The notes beneath the pieces are model-generated. The model searched no databases, was not told the DNA's origin, and was given only the letters and a program-made list of their open reading frames with translations. From Coprococcus aceti (lineage in GTDB: Bacteria > Bacillota > Clostridia > Lachnospirales > Lachnospiraceae): a stretch of DNA of 64,000 nt. The DNA is taken from the NCBI RefSeq assembly GCF_025567285.1, contig NZ_JAOQJT010000001.1, positions 496,001-560,000 on the forward strand. Direction: 5' to 3'. The position numbers were made by a program, and so were the translations under genes. Shown piece by piece: positions 43,429 to 51,837 of this stretch (its first letter is position 1; each line of letters starts with the position of its first letter).

Positions 43429-44553
43429 ATGGAAATTGACAAAGAGCTGATGACAAAGATATATGACCTCAGGCGCAGGCTTCACAGCATTCCTGAGGCT
43501 TCGATGCATGAGATGCAGACTAAGGCGGTGCTCATGTCGTTTCTCAGGGAGAATACTGACCTTGAGATCGTGGATAGAGGTGCTTGGTTTTATGCGGTGC
43601 TGAAATCTTCTGATGACAGAATAGGGGATGAAGAAAGAACGCCGATCGCGTTCAGGGCAGACATGGATGCAGTGTGTGGGCAGGATGGAAAGCCGGGACA
43701 TTACTGCGGGCATGATGGACATAGCAGTATATTATGTGGGGCTGCGGCCTGGCTGTCCCGTGCAAGCCAGAATCAGATAATTAACAGGGGCGTCTATTTC
43801 ATTTTCCAGCCCGGCGAGGAGATCGGTGCCGGGGCAAGGCTGTGCAGAGATCTTATAATTGAGAAGAATATAGGTGAGATTTATGGACTTCATAACATAC
43901 CGGGATATCCGAGAAATCATGTGCTGACGATAGATGGAACATTTGCATGCGCATCAACGGGGCTTGAGATACATATGATAGGGACAGCCAGCCATGCGGC
44001 ATATCCTGAGGCGGGAAAGAATCCGGGGCCTGCGCTTGCCAGGCTGTTGCTGGAGATAGAGGAGCTTACGGAGGAGTACAACCGCAGCAGGGGATTTGTC
44101 AGGATGACGCTCATCGGAATGGATATTGGAAATGCCAATTATGGTGTGGCTGCATCAGAAGGAACGCTGCGTATGACGGTGAGGGCTGAGAGAGAAAAGG
44201 TATTTGCCGGGTATGTGGATGAGATAAAGCAGATTGCACAAAATACTGCGGACGATGGGGGCTTCACCCTTGATATACAGGAGATAGAGCGGTTCCCGGC
44301 AACGGAAAATCATGCTGTGAATGTGGACAAACTGAGAAAATGTGCTGCTGACCAGAATATTGTGGTTACAGAACTTGCTGAGCCGATGAGGTGGTCGGAG
44401 GACTTCGGATACTATCTGCAGGAGACAAAGGGAGCATTCTTCGGCGTAGGCGATGGTGAGGATCATGCCCAGCTCCATACGGCGGGATTCGAGTTCCCGG
44501 ATGAGATCATAGAGACAGCAGTTAAAATGTTTGTGGGGCTGGCGTTGATGTAG
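43429..44553 (+). CDS. M20D-family amidohydrolase (IAA-amino acid/hippurate hydrolase type)
   Basis: A 374-residue cytosolic metallo-peptidase-fold enzyme that hydrolyses N-acyl amino acids or dipeptide-like amides. ATG 43429 has GGAG 5 bases upstream. Metal-binding blocks are present: FRADMDAV, YCGHDGHSSILCGAAAWL, FQPGEEIGAGARL, YGLHNIPGYP and the C-terminal GDGEDHAQLHTAGFEFPDE. A dimerisation domain lies at about 170-280. Slightly shorter than usual (about 390). True substrate unknown. Confidence 0.92.
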   Translation: MEIDKELMTKIYDLRRRLHSIPEASMHEMQTKAVLMSFLRENTDLEIVDRGAWFYAVLKSSDDRIGDEERTPIAFRADMDAVCGQDGKPGHYCGHDGHSSILCGAAAWLSRASQNQIINRGVYFIFQPGEEIGAGARLCRDLIIEKNIGEIYGLHNIPGYPRNHVLTIDGTFACASTGLEIHMIGTASHAAYPEAGKNPGPALARLLLEIEELTEEYNRSRGFVRMTLIGMDIGNANYGVAASEGTLRMTVRAEREKVFAGYVDEIKQIAQNTADDGGFTLDIQEIERFPATENHAVNVDKLRKCAADQNIVVTELAEPMRWSEDFGYYLQETKGAFFGVGDGEDHAQLHTAGFEFPDEIIETAVKMFVGLALM

Positions 44554-44605
44554 TGCATGTAAGAGATAGTAAGTTATTTGATGTTCAAAAATGGGGTGAA
44601 GTCGT

Positions 44606-45499
44606 ATGAAGATAAAATATGACAAGCGCGTAATGCGTATAATTCTGATCACCGCGGTGGTGGTATCTGTTCCTACACTTGCAGGAATGATCTGTGGTGT
44701 GTTTTTTGATGATATTGTCAGTACATTTTGCGATGTTATGATGGTGACCAGCGTTATTACATTTTGCCCTATGGCTGGTTTGTGGCTTGCCTGCCTGGAC
44801 GCATGGCTGTACTTGAGAGAACTGGGCAAGGCCGGATATGAGGTCCCAGATGACAGAAGAAAATATAATTGTGTGCTGGAAAATCTGCCGAGAGAACGAG
44901 AAGATTATTGCATCGTTGATGGAAGGGACAGGGATAGCGTGATATCAGCATGTATCACGGCTGCATGTGCACTTTGTTTTGCGGTGGTGGCCATAAAGTA
45001 TTATGTAGGGTGGTGGCGCTGGCTCCCCGGAGTGTCGATTCCTGGAATATGCCTGTGTATTGTTGTTGTATTCTGGGTGGCTGGGGCAGTTGTATATTAT
45101 AGACAGTCTGACAATAGAAGATATAGAGGAAGGCTTGAACCAGTCGATGACAGAAAGGTAAGAACCTATCTGTTTAAGAAGATAATGACTGTACTTTTGG
45201 CTGGCTTTGTATCCGTGATTTTTGATCTGGCTATGTTTTCTGCGGCTGGTTACATGGCCAAAGCACAGGTGGAGGCGGATGTTGAGAAGGTGAGATACGA
45301 GGTCGCTGGTATCAGCGATGTATCTCGTGACGGTCAAGATGGAACATACCAGCCAGGAGAGATAGACACGGACAAGCTGGGCATAGATTTTCGGATGAAA
45401 GACGGACATCTTGAATGGCAGTCAGAGCACGGGCAGATGAAGCTTACGTATGTATATACATGGAAATATGGGAAAACGGAAAGAAGGATTATCAGATGA
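44606..45499 (+). CDS. Hypothetical polytopic membrane protein
   Basis: A 297-residue protein behind GGGGTGAAG. Hydrophobic segments at about 10-35, 40-62, 112-130, 140-160 and 193-218 predict five transmembrane helices, then a soluble C-terminal domain of about 75 residues (GIDFRMKDGHLEWQSEHG). The loop 65-110 is basic and the end is TERRIIR. I recognise no family. It starts 52 bases after the amidohydrolase and may share its transcript. Confidence 0.65.
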   Translation: MKIKYDKRVMRIILITAVVVSVPTLAGMICGVFFDDIVSTFCDVMMVTSVITFCPMAGLWLACLDAWLYLRELGKAGYEVPDDRRKYNCVLENLPREREDYCIVDGRDRDSVISACITAACALCFAVVAIKYYVGWWRWLPGVSIPGICLCIVVVFWVAGAVVYYRQSDNRRYRGRLEPVDDRKVRTYLFKKIMTVLLAGFVSVIFDLAMFSAAGYMAKAQVEADVEKVRYEVAGISDVSRDGQDGTYQPGEIDTDKLGIDFRMKDGHLEWQSEHGQMKLTYVYTWKYGKTERRIIR

Positions 45500-45636
45500 T
45501 ACTGTGGAAACTTCCGAACTCAGGCATAAAAATACTCTTATTGAACAAAATAAATATAGAATGTGTTGCAGAATATTCTGAGGTTTTGCATAGCATGTCC
45601 TGAAGAGTGATGGATTATTGTGTGTGGAGGTTCGAC

Positions 45637-45717
45637 ATGACAAAAGCGGCAAAGATATATCTGGTGGTTCTCATATGGCTGTCAGCACTGGTGCAGCTGG
45701 CGGTACTTCTGATCTAG
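45637..45717 (+). CDS. Possible 26-residue single-helix membrane micro-protein
   Basis: GGAGG at 45626-45630 lies 6 bases before ATG 45637. The product MTKAAKIYLVVLIWLSALVQ plus LAVLLI is a basic N-terminus followed by one transmembrane helix, then TAG. A good ribosome binding site, charge pattern and uninterrupted hydrophobicity support translation; alternatively it is the truncated start of a lost membrane protein. A small hairpin terminator follows about 100 bases later. Confidence 0.4.
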   Translation: MTKAAKIYLVVLIWLSALVQLAVLLI

Positions 45718-45814
45718 AATTTATTAACTGTTATCTGAATAGCGATTCGGATTTGATGGATTCAGTAAAATGTGACTGCCTCTTGAGTCATTCCGGAATT
45801 GTTCAGAATGAATA

Positions 45815-45836
45815 ACAGGTAACGACCTGTTTTGTT
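45815..45836 (+). terminator. Small hairpin terminator
   Basis: ACAGGT-AACG-ACCTGT followed by TTTGTT. Short stem, so a moderate call. Confidence 0.55.
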
Positions 45837-45877
45837 AAAGAATTAAATGAAAATATATATCATTACCAATGATTATA

Positions 45878-45886
45878 TGTTAGAAT
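45878..45886 (+). promoter_or_regulatory. Extended -10 promoter for the potABCD leader
   Basis: TGTTAGAAT at 45878-45886 is an extended -10 box with no clear -35. A start about 7 bases on (near 45893) would place the first transcribed bases at the 5' arm of the structured element that follows, which supports the call. Confidence 0.45.
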
Positions 45887-45888
45887 AA

Positions 45889-45959
45889 ATCGACTTTGTT
45901 TCAAATTGCAGGGATGCAGCCGCGAATATGCGGAATGTTTGGAGACAGGGTCGATTTTT
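45889..45959 (+). promoter_or_regulatory. Structured leader element A (three-way junction plus T tract)
   Basis: AAATCGACTTTGTTTC (about 45887-45903) pairs over 16 positions, with three G-T wobbles, with GGAGACAGGGTCGATTT ending near 45957. Inside are two hairpins: TGCA-GGGA-TGCA and CCGC-GAATAT-GCGG. A T5 tract follows. The form is a three-way junction ending in a terminator-like U run, as in many riboswitches and attenuators. I could not match it to a known class. Confidence 0.5.
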
Positions 45960-46023
45960 CTGCATAAAATGCAGGATGATCTTCATGGATTTCGGGAAAA
46001 ATAGGAAGTCTGTTAGCTATTTT

Positions 46024-46128
46024 ACCCTGGATACCGTGCCTTAAAATGTATCTCGACATGGAGAGGCAGGTGGATAGGGCTACTAACCGTGATCCATGCC
46101 ATCACCCGGTATCATAAAGGGGTTTTTT
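46024..46128 (+). promoter_or_regulatory. Structured leader element B (four-way junction plus T tract)
   Basis: Closing helices ACCCT/GGGGT (46024-46028 with 46119-46123) and GATACCG/CGGTATC (46030-46036 with 46107-46113). Arms: TGCCT/AGGCA (46037-46041, 46064-46068) capped by ATGT/ACAT, a short GGT/ACC arm, and GTGAT/ATCAC with a 7-base loop (46089-46105). Six T follow at once. Another hairpin AAAATAG/CTATTTT (45998-46023) stacks directly before it. No known riboswitch consensus recognised. Confidence 0.5.
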
Positions 46129-46392
46129 CTTAACATGTTTTTGATTCCCCGACAGTATGAGGGCAAGATAAAGTTGTGCTCATGCGAGGAGAGCTATCAG
46201 ATAGGCTTTTCGTTATTTGCTCCCCGGGCTGGTGAGATATACAGCAGTGATACATGGAGCGTGGATTTGTTGTCCGCTGACGGCGGGGCGGTCGCTCTTG
46301 TCGTCCATTTGGAATGGCAGATGACAAATGCGCTTTGTTGGGGCACTGTAAGTAAGTGACGGAGTATGTCACGATACTTAAGGAGGAAATAA
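46129..46392 (+). other. Remaining gene-free leader before potA
   Basis: An 87-codon open frame (46096-46359) crosses this stretch but has no ribosome binding site, runs through element B and does not look like a protein, so I do not call it. Several further inverted repeats occur: TGTC...CCAT/ATGG...GACA near 46300-46330 and GTGAC/GTCAC at about 46358-46374, the last just before the potA ribosome binding site AAGGAGG. Confidence 0.5.
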
Positions 46393-47841
46393 ATGGAAAA
46401 AAACAACAATAATTCCAACAATATCATTGAATTGAAAAACATTGTCAAGACCTATGACAATGGATTCACAGCAGTTGACGGCTTTAACCTCGAAGTGAAG
46501 AGAGGCGAGTTCGTCACGTTCTTAGGCCCTTCAGGCTGCGGAAAAACCACGACACTTAGAATGATAGCAGGATTCGAGATTCCTACTTCAGGAGAGATAT
46601 TACTGAATGGACAGGATATCAGCAAGCTTCCACCAAATAAGAGACCTATCAACACGGTCTTTCAGAGGTATGCGCTGTTCCCACATCTGAATATCTTTGA
46701 CAACATAGCATTTGGCCTCAAGCTCAAGAAGCTTCCTAAGGCAGAGATCGTGAAGAAGGTCAAGAAGGTCCTTGAAATGGTTGACCTTGAGGGCTTTGAG
46801 GACAGAAAAGTCGCCACGCTTTCGGGTGGACAGCAGCAGAGAATAGCTATAGCGAGAGCTCTTGTCAATGAGCCAGAGATACTTCTTCTGGATGAGCCTC
46901 TTGGCGCACTGGATCTCAAGATGAGAAAAGAGATGCAGATAGAGCTCAAGGGAATGCATGACAGGCTGGGAATCACTTTTATCTATGTAACACATGACCA
47001 GGAGGAAGCACTCACCATGTCAGACAAGATAGTTGTCATGAGCGAGGGTGAGATACAGCAGATAGGAACTCCTGAAGATATATATAATGAGCCAAAGAAC
47101 GCATTTGTTGCGGATTTCATAGGCGAGAGTAACATCTTCAACGGAATTATGACGGGCAAGTTAAAGGTAAGATTCTGTGGTGCAGAATTTGTCTGTCTGG
47201 ATGACGTGGAGATTGGAACAAAGGTGGACGCCGTAGTAAGACCGGAGGATGTGATGATCACTACACCTGAACAGGGTGCTGTAAAGGGAGTTGTGACATC
47301 TGTTGTGTTCAAGGGTGTGCACTATGAGATCACCGTTGAGTCCGGAAGGAATGAGATAGTTATTCAGACCACAAAGTCCGCCAAGGTTGGAGACAAGGTT
47401 GGCCTCAATGTTGAACCTGATGGAATACACATCATGATATCGGAGACTGCAATCAACAAGATTGAGAGCTCAGTCAATAGAAATTATGCCCTCGGCGTAT
47501 TTGACGGTAAGGTATCATGCGACCTCACGGAGATCGTCCCGGGTTCAGCCATGAAGGATGGCGTGCTGGTGGATGCAAATGGTGAGGCGATAGACCGTGA
47601 GAAGATCAAGGTAATAGTATCTATACTTCCAGAGGATATCGACATGAGTGATGACGAGGAAGCTGGTATAATCTGCGGACATATCATCAATCTTATATAT
47701 AAGGGAGACCACTACAGCTATGTGGTGAGAACTGACAATGAGGAGGACTTTATCGTGGATGACGAGTACCTGTGGAACATGGAGGACAGAGTCAGCCTGA
47801 TAATTCCAGAGGATAAGATGAAGTTTTCACTTAAGAAATAG
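46393..47841 (+). CDS. potA: Spermidine/putrescine ABC transporter ATPase PotA, extended C-terminus
   Basis: A 482-residue ATP-binding subunit of a polyamine importer. NBD (about 14-250): Walker A GPSGCGKTTTLRMI, Q-loop region NTVFQRYALFPHLNIFDN, signature LSGGQQQRIAIARAL, Walker B ILLLDEPLGALD and the H-loop YVTHDQEEAL. A TOBE domain follows (about 285-355, VRPEDVMITTPEQ). Unlike the usual roughly 360-residue PotA, another 120 residues form what looks like a second TOBE-like unit (VSILPEDIDMSDDEEAG, HIINLIYKGDHYSYVV). First gene of potABCD, downstream of a long structured leader. Confidence 0.95.
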   Translation: MEKNNNNSNNIIELKNIVKTYDNGFTAVDGFNLEVKRGEFVTFLGPSGCGKTTTLRMIAGFEIPTSGEILLNGQDISKLPPNKRPINTVFQRYALFPHLNIFDNIAFGLKLKKLPKAEIVKKVKKVLEMVDLEGFEDRKVATLSGGQQQRIAIARALVNEPEILLLDEPLGALDLKMRKEMQIELKGMHDRLGITFIYVTHDQEEALTMSDKIVVMSEGEIQQIGTPEDIYNEPKNAFVADFIGESNIFNGIMTGKLKVRFCGAEFVCLDDVEIGTKVDAVVRPEDVMITTPEQGAVKGVVTSVVFKGVHYEITVESGRNEIVIQTTKSAKVGDKVGLNVEPDGIHIMISETAINKIESSVNRNYALGVFDGKVSCDLTEIVPGSAMKDGVLVDANGEAIDREKIKVIVSILPEDIDMSDDEEAGIICGHIINLIYKGDHYSYVVRTDNEEDFIVDDEYLWNMEDRVSLIIPEDKMKFSLKK

Positions 47842-47855
47842 ATGGAGGGATGAAC

Positions 47856-48656
47856 ATGAACGGCTTACGTTTTTCAAGAAAACAGCTGGGCATCCCATAC
47901 GCATTATTTCTCATATGCTTTGTAGTTGCACCACTGTTTGTAATTATTTATTATGCCTTCACCAACGGCGAGGGCAGGTTTACATTTGACAATCTGACGG
48001 GATTCTTTACCAGCCCGAACACCATAGGTACTCTGGCGTACAGCTTTCTGCTTGCCATAGTGACTACTCTGGTGTGTCTGCTGCTGGCATATCCGATCGC
48101 ATATATACTTGCGAGAAGTGAGATGAAAAGGAAATCGGTAATTGTCATGATGTTCGTGCTCCCGATGTGGATCAACTTCACACTGAGGATCACAGCACTC
48201 AAGGAGGTACTCACGGTTATAGAGGGCAATCTGGCATTCCACCCGTTTCTCAATTCGGTTATAGGAATGACATATGATTTTCTGCCATTTATGATACTTC
48301 CTATATACACAACCATATTGAAGCTTGACGGCAGCCTTATGGAGGCCGCTGTGGATCTTGGGGCAAATAGCTTCCAGACATTTGTCAAGGTCACACTTCC
48401 GCTCACCGTTCCGGGAATCGTCAGCGGAATAGTTATGGTATTTTTGCCATCTATGACTAACTATGTTGTGCTTGACATGCTTTACAACAGCACATACATC
48501 ATGGGTAGTCTGATAGGAAGCTACTTCTCAGCATACAACTGGAACGGCGGTTCCATGATAGCACTCGTCCTTCTTGTGATAATACTTGTATTCACACTTG
48601 TGACAAACAAGTACACGGATGATGACGGCGGAAGCAGAGGAGGTGCGTTGTTATAA
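47856..48656 (+). CDS. potB: Polyamine ABC transporter permease PotB
   Basis: A 266-residue membrane permease with six helices. ATG 47856 is 6 bases after GGAGGG; the in-frame ATG 47850 touches it. The EAA motif that docks on PotA is visible in LMEAAVDLGANSFQTFVKVTLPLTVPGI. Overlaps potC by one base. Confidence 0.95.
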   Translation: MNGLRFSRKQLGIPYALFLICFVVAPLFVIIYYAFTNGEGRFTFDNLTGFFTSPNTIGTLAYSFLLAIVTTLVCLLLAYPIAYILARSEMKRKSVIVMMFVLPMWINFTLRITALKEVLTVIEGNLAFHPFLNSVIGMTYDFLPFMILPIYTTILKLDGSLMEAAVDLGANSFQTFVKVTLPLTVPGIVSGIVMVFLPSMTNYVVLDMLYNSTYIMGSLIGSYFSAYNWNGGSMIALVLLVIILVFTLVTNKYTDDDGGSRGGALL

Positions 48657-49447
48657 TGAAGAAATGGTCTAAGATTATATTTATATGCATTATGCTTCTT
48701 CTCATATATATGCCTATATTGATACTGGCTGTTTACAGCTTTACAACATCGGCAAATATCGGAAGCATTCACGGATGGTCGCTTCACAATTATGTGACTT
48801 TGTTCACCAAGGACGAGCTGAGGTCAATGATCGTTGGAACTGTGTTTCTGGCCGCAGGTTCAGCACTGATAGCAACCATACTCGGAACACTCGGTGCCAT
48901 AGGTGCTTTTTATTCAAAAAAATGGGCTTCAGCATCGATAAATGCCATGAATGAGGTGCCTGTTGTAAATGCAGATGTTGTGACAGGTTTCTCTATATGT
49001 ATACTGCTCATAGTTGCATTTGGCATGAGCAAGGACAGCTATGTTCCACTTGTCATCGGCCATGTGGTTTTGTCGGCACCTTTCGTATATCTGTCAGTGG
49101 TGCCAAAGCTCAAGCAGATGGACAGCAGTCTGTATGAGGCTGCGTTAGATCTGGGAGCTACACCTTTCCAGGGACTCACAAAGGTAGTGATACCCCAGAT
49201 ACTTCCGGGTATTATTTCGGGATTTGCGCTGGCTGTTACACTGTCACTGGATGATTACTTCATCGCGACATACACCAAGCCTGCGACATTTGACACCATA
49301 AGTACTTACGTTGTAAATGCGACAAAAGGTTCACAGACGGAAGTTAAGACAGCCCTGTGGGCGCTCTCAACAGTCATATTTGCACTGGTTGTCATAATCG
49401 TTGTGGCTATGAATGTGGCCGGAAAAAAGAAGGAGGTGGAGCGATGA
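48656..49447 (+). CDS. potC: Polyamine ABC transporter permease PotC
   Basis: A 263-residue permease partner of PotB, six helices, with EAA motif LYEAALDLGATPFQGLTKVVIPQILPGI and LSLDDYFIATYTKP. Overlaps potB by 1 and potD by 4 bases. Confidence 0.95.
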   Translation: MKKWSKIIFICIMLLLIYMPILILAVYSFTTSANIGSIHGWSLHNYVTLFTKDELRSMIVGTVFLAAGSALIATILGTLGAIGAFYSKKWASASINAMNEVPVVNADVVTGFSICILLIVAFGMSKDSYVPLVIGHVVLSAPFVYLSVVPKLKQMDSSLYEAALDLGATPFQGLTKVVIPQILPGIISGFALAVTLSLDDYFIATYTKPATFDTISTYVVNATKGSQTEVKTALWALSTVIFALVVIIVVAMNVAGKKKEVER

Positions 49448-51015
49448 TAAGACATAGATGTTTTGGACGTTCGATTTCCAGAAAGCTGGCGGCAGCAGTC
49501 ATGGCTGTTTCATTGCTTGCCGGACAGATGCTGCCGGTAATGGCAGCGGAGGATATAGGAGATGCTGCTTCTGTCAAGAGTGACGGCGCATCTGCTACTG
49601 AAAAAGAGGTCACTCTCAGGGTGTGCAGCTGGGAAGAGTACATTGACGAGGGTGGTTGGGATGAAGACGAAGCCCTGGAACTGGACAATGGAACAACTAT
49701 ATTTGGTGAGAATTCCATGGTGGAGGATTTCGAGAACTGGTATTACGAGAATTATGGTGTGAAGGTGAATGTTCAGTATTCGTGCTTCGGCACCAATGAG
49801 GATCTCTATAATATGCTGACTCTCGGCGATGTGTATGATCTTGTATGTCCTTCGGAGTACATGATCATGAAGCTTATGTCTGAGAACAAGCTTGAGCCTT
49901 TGTCCGATGACTTTTTCGATGAGAACAACGACAAGAATTATTATATAAATGGTGTGTCGCCATACATCAGAGATACATTTGAGACGCATGAGATAAATGG
50001 AGAGACCTGGAGCAAATATGCAGCTGGCTTCATGTTTGGAATTACGGGAATTCTGTACAATCCGGAGAAGATGACCGCTGACGAGGCGGGAACATGGACA
50101 GTCCTCAACAACCCTAAGTTTGCAAAACAGATCACCATAAAAGACAATGTCAGAGATTCCTACTTTGCCGCAGTCGGGGCACTGCAGAGGGACAAGCTGA
50201 TGGACACTGAATTCAGGGCTCAGGATGATTACTCAGAGCAGCTCAAGGATATCATGAACGATGTCAGTCCTGAGACTATAGCAAAGTCACAGGATCTTCT
50301 TCAGGACATAAAGGATAATGTGTATTCATTTGAGACTGACAGCGGTAAGGCAGACATGATAACAGGAAAGGTTGTTGCGAATTACCAGTGGTCAGGAGAT
50401 GCAGTTTATGCCATGGATCAGGCTGAGGAGGATGGTGTGAAGCTTGACTTTGCGGTCCCTGAGGAGTGCACAAATCTGTACTTTGACGGATGGGTCATGC
50501 TGAAAAATGGAATAGACGGTGACGCTGACAGAAAGCAGGCGGCCGAGGCGTTTATCAACTTTGTGTCAAGACCTGACAATGCAGTCCGCAACATGTATTA
50601 CATTGGTTATACCTCAGTCATAGCAGGTGGGGATGACGATACGGTATATTCTTATCTGGATTACACTTATGGTGCAGAGGATGACGAGGAGGATGTTGTT
50701 GATTATCCACTTGGATATTTCTTCACAGGGGACAACTCAGATCCTGACTACGTTCTCAGAGCTTCTGCGGAACAGGTCAACAGACAGCTTGGGGCTCAGT
50801 ATCCGTCACAGGACGCCATAGAGAGAAGTGCGGTCATGGAGTATTTCGATGAGGATGCCACCAAGGATATCAACCAGATGTGGATCAACATCAGATGCTA
50901 CAATATCAAAGATGTGCCGACATGGGCATGGTTTATTGTGGCAGCGGTGATCGGTGCACTGGCCGGAGTGATCGTATATCATAAAAGGTCAAAGAAATTT
51001 TATCTTGGAAAATAG
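49444..51015 (+). CDS. potD: Polyamine-binding protein PotD with C-terminal membrane anchor
   Basis: A 523-residue substrate-binding protein. ATG 49444 has GGAGGTGGAG just upstream. A Sec signal (about 1-35, cleavage near MAAED; no lipobox Cys) precedes the type I periplasmic-binding fold: VTLRVCSWEEYIDEGG, YDLVCPSEYMIMKLM, SVNY-like AGFMFGITGILYNPEKM, ANYQWSGDAVYAMDQA and FDGWVMLKNG. The protein is about 170 residues longer than Escherichia coli PotD and ends WAWFIVAAVIGALAGVIVYH plus a basic tail, a single transmembrane anchor. Anchoring at the C-terminus instead of by lipid is uncommon for Gram-positive binding proteins. Confidence 0.93.
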   Translation: MIRHRCFGRSISRKLAAAVMAVSLLAGQMLPVMAAEDIGDAASVKSDGASATEKEVTLRVCSWEEYIDEGGWDEDEALELDNGTTIFGENSMVEDFENWYYENYGVKVNVQYSCFGTNEDLYNMLTLGDVYDLVCPSEYMIMKLMSENKLEPLSDDFFDENNDKNYYINGVSPYIRDTFETHEINGETWSKYAAGFMFGITGILYNPEKMTADEAGTWTVLNNPKFAKQITIKDNVRDSYFAAVGALQRDKLMDTEFRAQDDYSEQLKDIMNDVSPETIAKSQDLLQDIKDNVYSFETDSGKADMITGKVVANYQWSGDAVYAMDQAEEDGVKLDFAVPEECTNLYFDGWVMLKNGIDGDADRKQAAEAFINFVSRPDNAVRNMYYIGYTSVIAGGDDDTVYSYLDYTYGAEDDEEDVVDYPLGYFFTGDNSDPDYVLRASAEQVNRQLGAQYPSQDAIERSAVMEYFDEDATKDINQMWINIRCYNIKDVPTWAWFIVAAVIGALAGVIVYHKRSKKFYLGK

Positions 51016-51028
51016 AATAGTATAAAAT

Positions 51029-51096
51029 AAACGGCTGCCTTGATGGTATGTGGTTTTCGGTAAGAAAGGCCATATGCCATCGAGGCAGCCGTTTTA
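51029..51096. terminator. Strong bidirectional terminator
   Basis: A stem of about 25 bp: AAACGGCTGCCT with AGGCAGCCGTTT outside, extended inward by TGATGGTATGTGG with CCATATGCCATCG through wobbles. It lies between potD (+) and the PRTase-like gene (-). Confidence 0.92.
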
Positions 51097-51140
51097 GTTT
51101 ATGTGAGCGGCGAGGGAAAGGCTGCGTTGTTTCTGTGGTA

Positions 51141-51782
51141 TTACAGCATCGAATAACCATAGCTGTTGACAATGGCTTCTATCTTCTTGCCGGCCTTACA
51201 CATAGGGCACTCGTCAACGGAATAAGAAGCATAGTCGTCGATATCCTTCTTGCTGAACAGAGAGTGAACCTCGTGGCCTGCAACCTCGTCTGTAGCTGAG
51301 AAGATAGCTGATATTCCTGAGATGCTTCCACCGTAGTATTCAATACATTCGATGCTCTGCTTGATTGTCTTGCCGGTGGTTGCCGATGCAAGGAGAAGGA
51401 GAACGTTCTTGTTCTTGATCATTGGCTGAAGGTTATCACGGAATATGAGCTGGCCTGAAGAATGAACCTCAGGTGTCATGATGTATATGGTCTGGTGCTG
51501 GTTCATGGACACGATACCGTTCTCTGTGAGGGCATTTGCAAGGTAAGCACCGATAACCTCTGTTCCGTCCATGCAGACGATGGTGTCAACGATCGTTGTT
51601 GCAACATACTCTGTAGCCATGGATTTGGCAGCAGCGAGAGCCATCTTTCTTCTGCTTTTGATGGTTGTCATATCGATGTATCTGTTGATGTGGGAATGGT
51701 TAGTTGCAAAATGTCCGTCAACTACTTTGATGTCCAGTGCATTGTTATAAGACGATGTGATCTTGGTTGTCATGTTTTCCAT
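51141..51782 (-). CDS. Phosphoribosyltransferase-like protein (OPRTase-related), altered PRPP loop
   Basis: A 213-residue cytosolic protein behind AAGGAG. The fold resembles orotate/type I phosphoribosyltransferases: SHINRYIDMTTIKSRRKMALAAAKSMA, TIVDTIVCMDGTEVIGAYLA and the PRPP-loop position VLLLLASATTGKTIKQSIE. The usual loop has two acidic residues before TTG (as in DDVITTG); here they are Ala-Ser-Ala, so normal PRPP chemistry is doubtful. It ends with a CPMCKAG Cys pair. It probably plays a regulatory or modified catalytic role. No pyrimidine genes nearby. Confidence 0.75.
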   Translation of the reverse strand: MENMTTKITSSYNNALDIKVVDGHFATNHSHINRYIDMTTIKSRRKMALAAAKSMATEYVATTIVDTIVCMDGTEVIGAYLANALTENGIVSMNQHQTIYIMTPEVHSSGQLIFRDNLQPMIKNKNVLLLLASATTGKTIKQSIECIEYYGGSISGISAIFSATDEVAGHEVHSLFSKKDIDDYASYSVDECPMCKAGKKIEAIVNSYGYSML

Positions 51783-51837
51783 AGTTTAAATTCTCCTTTT
51801 CTATTATTATGTTGTCTGTAAATAAAACAGTAATTTC

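Noticed and set aside
46030..46113. Possible tRNA-like gene (7-bp closing stem and 5-bp stem with 7-base loop)
   Set aside because: No T-loop or D-loop consensus, no anticodon arm in the right place, no CCA position; I treat it as a leader element.
46096..46359. 87-codon open frame before potA
   Set aside because: No ribosome binding site; begins inside a structured RNA element and the peptide has no protein-like pattern or recognised similarity.
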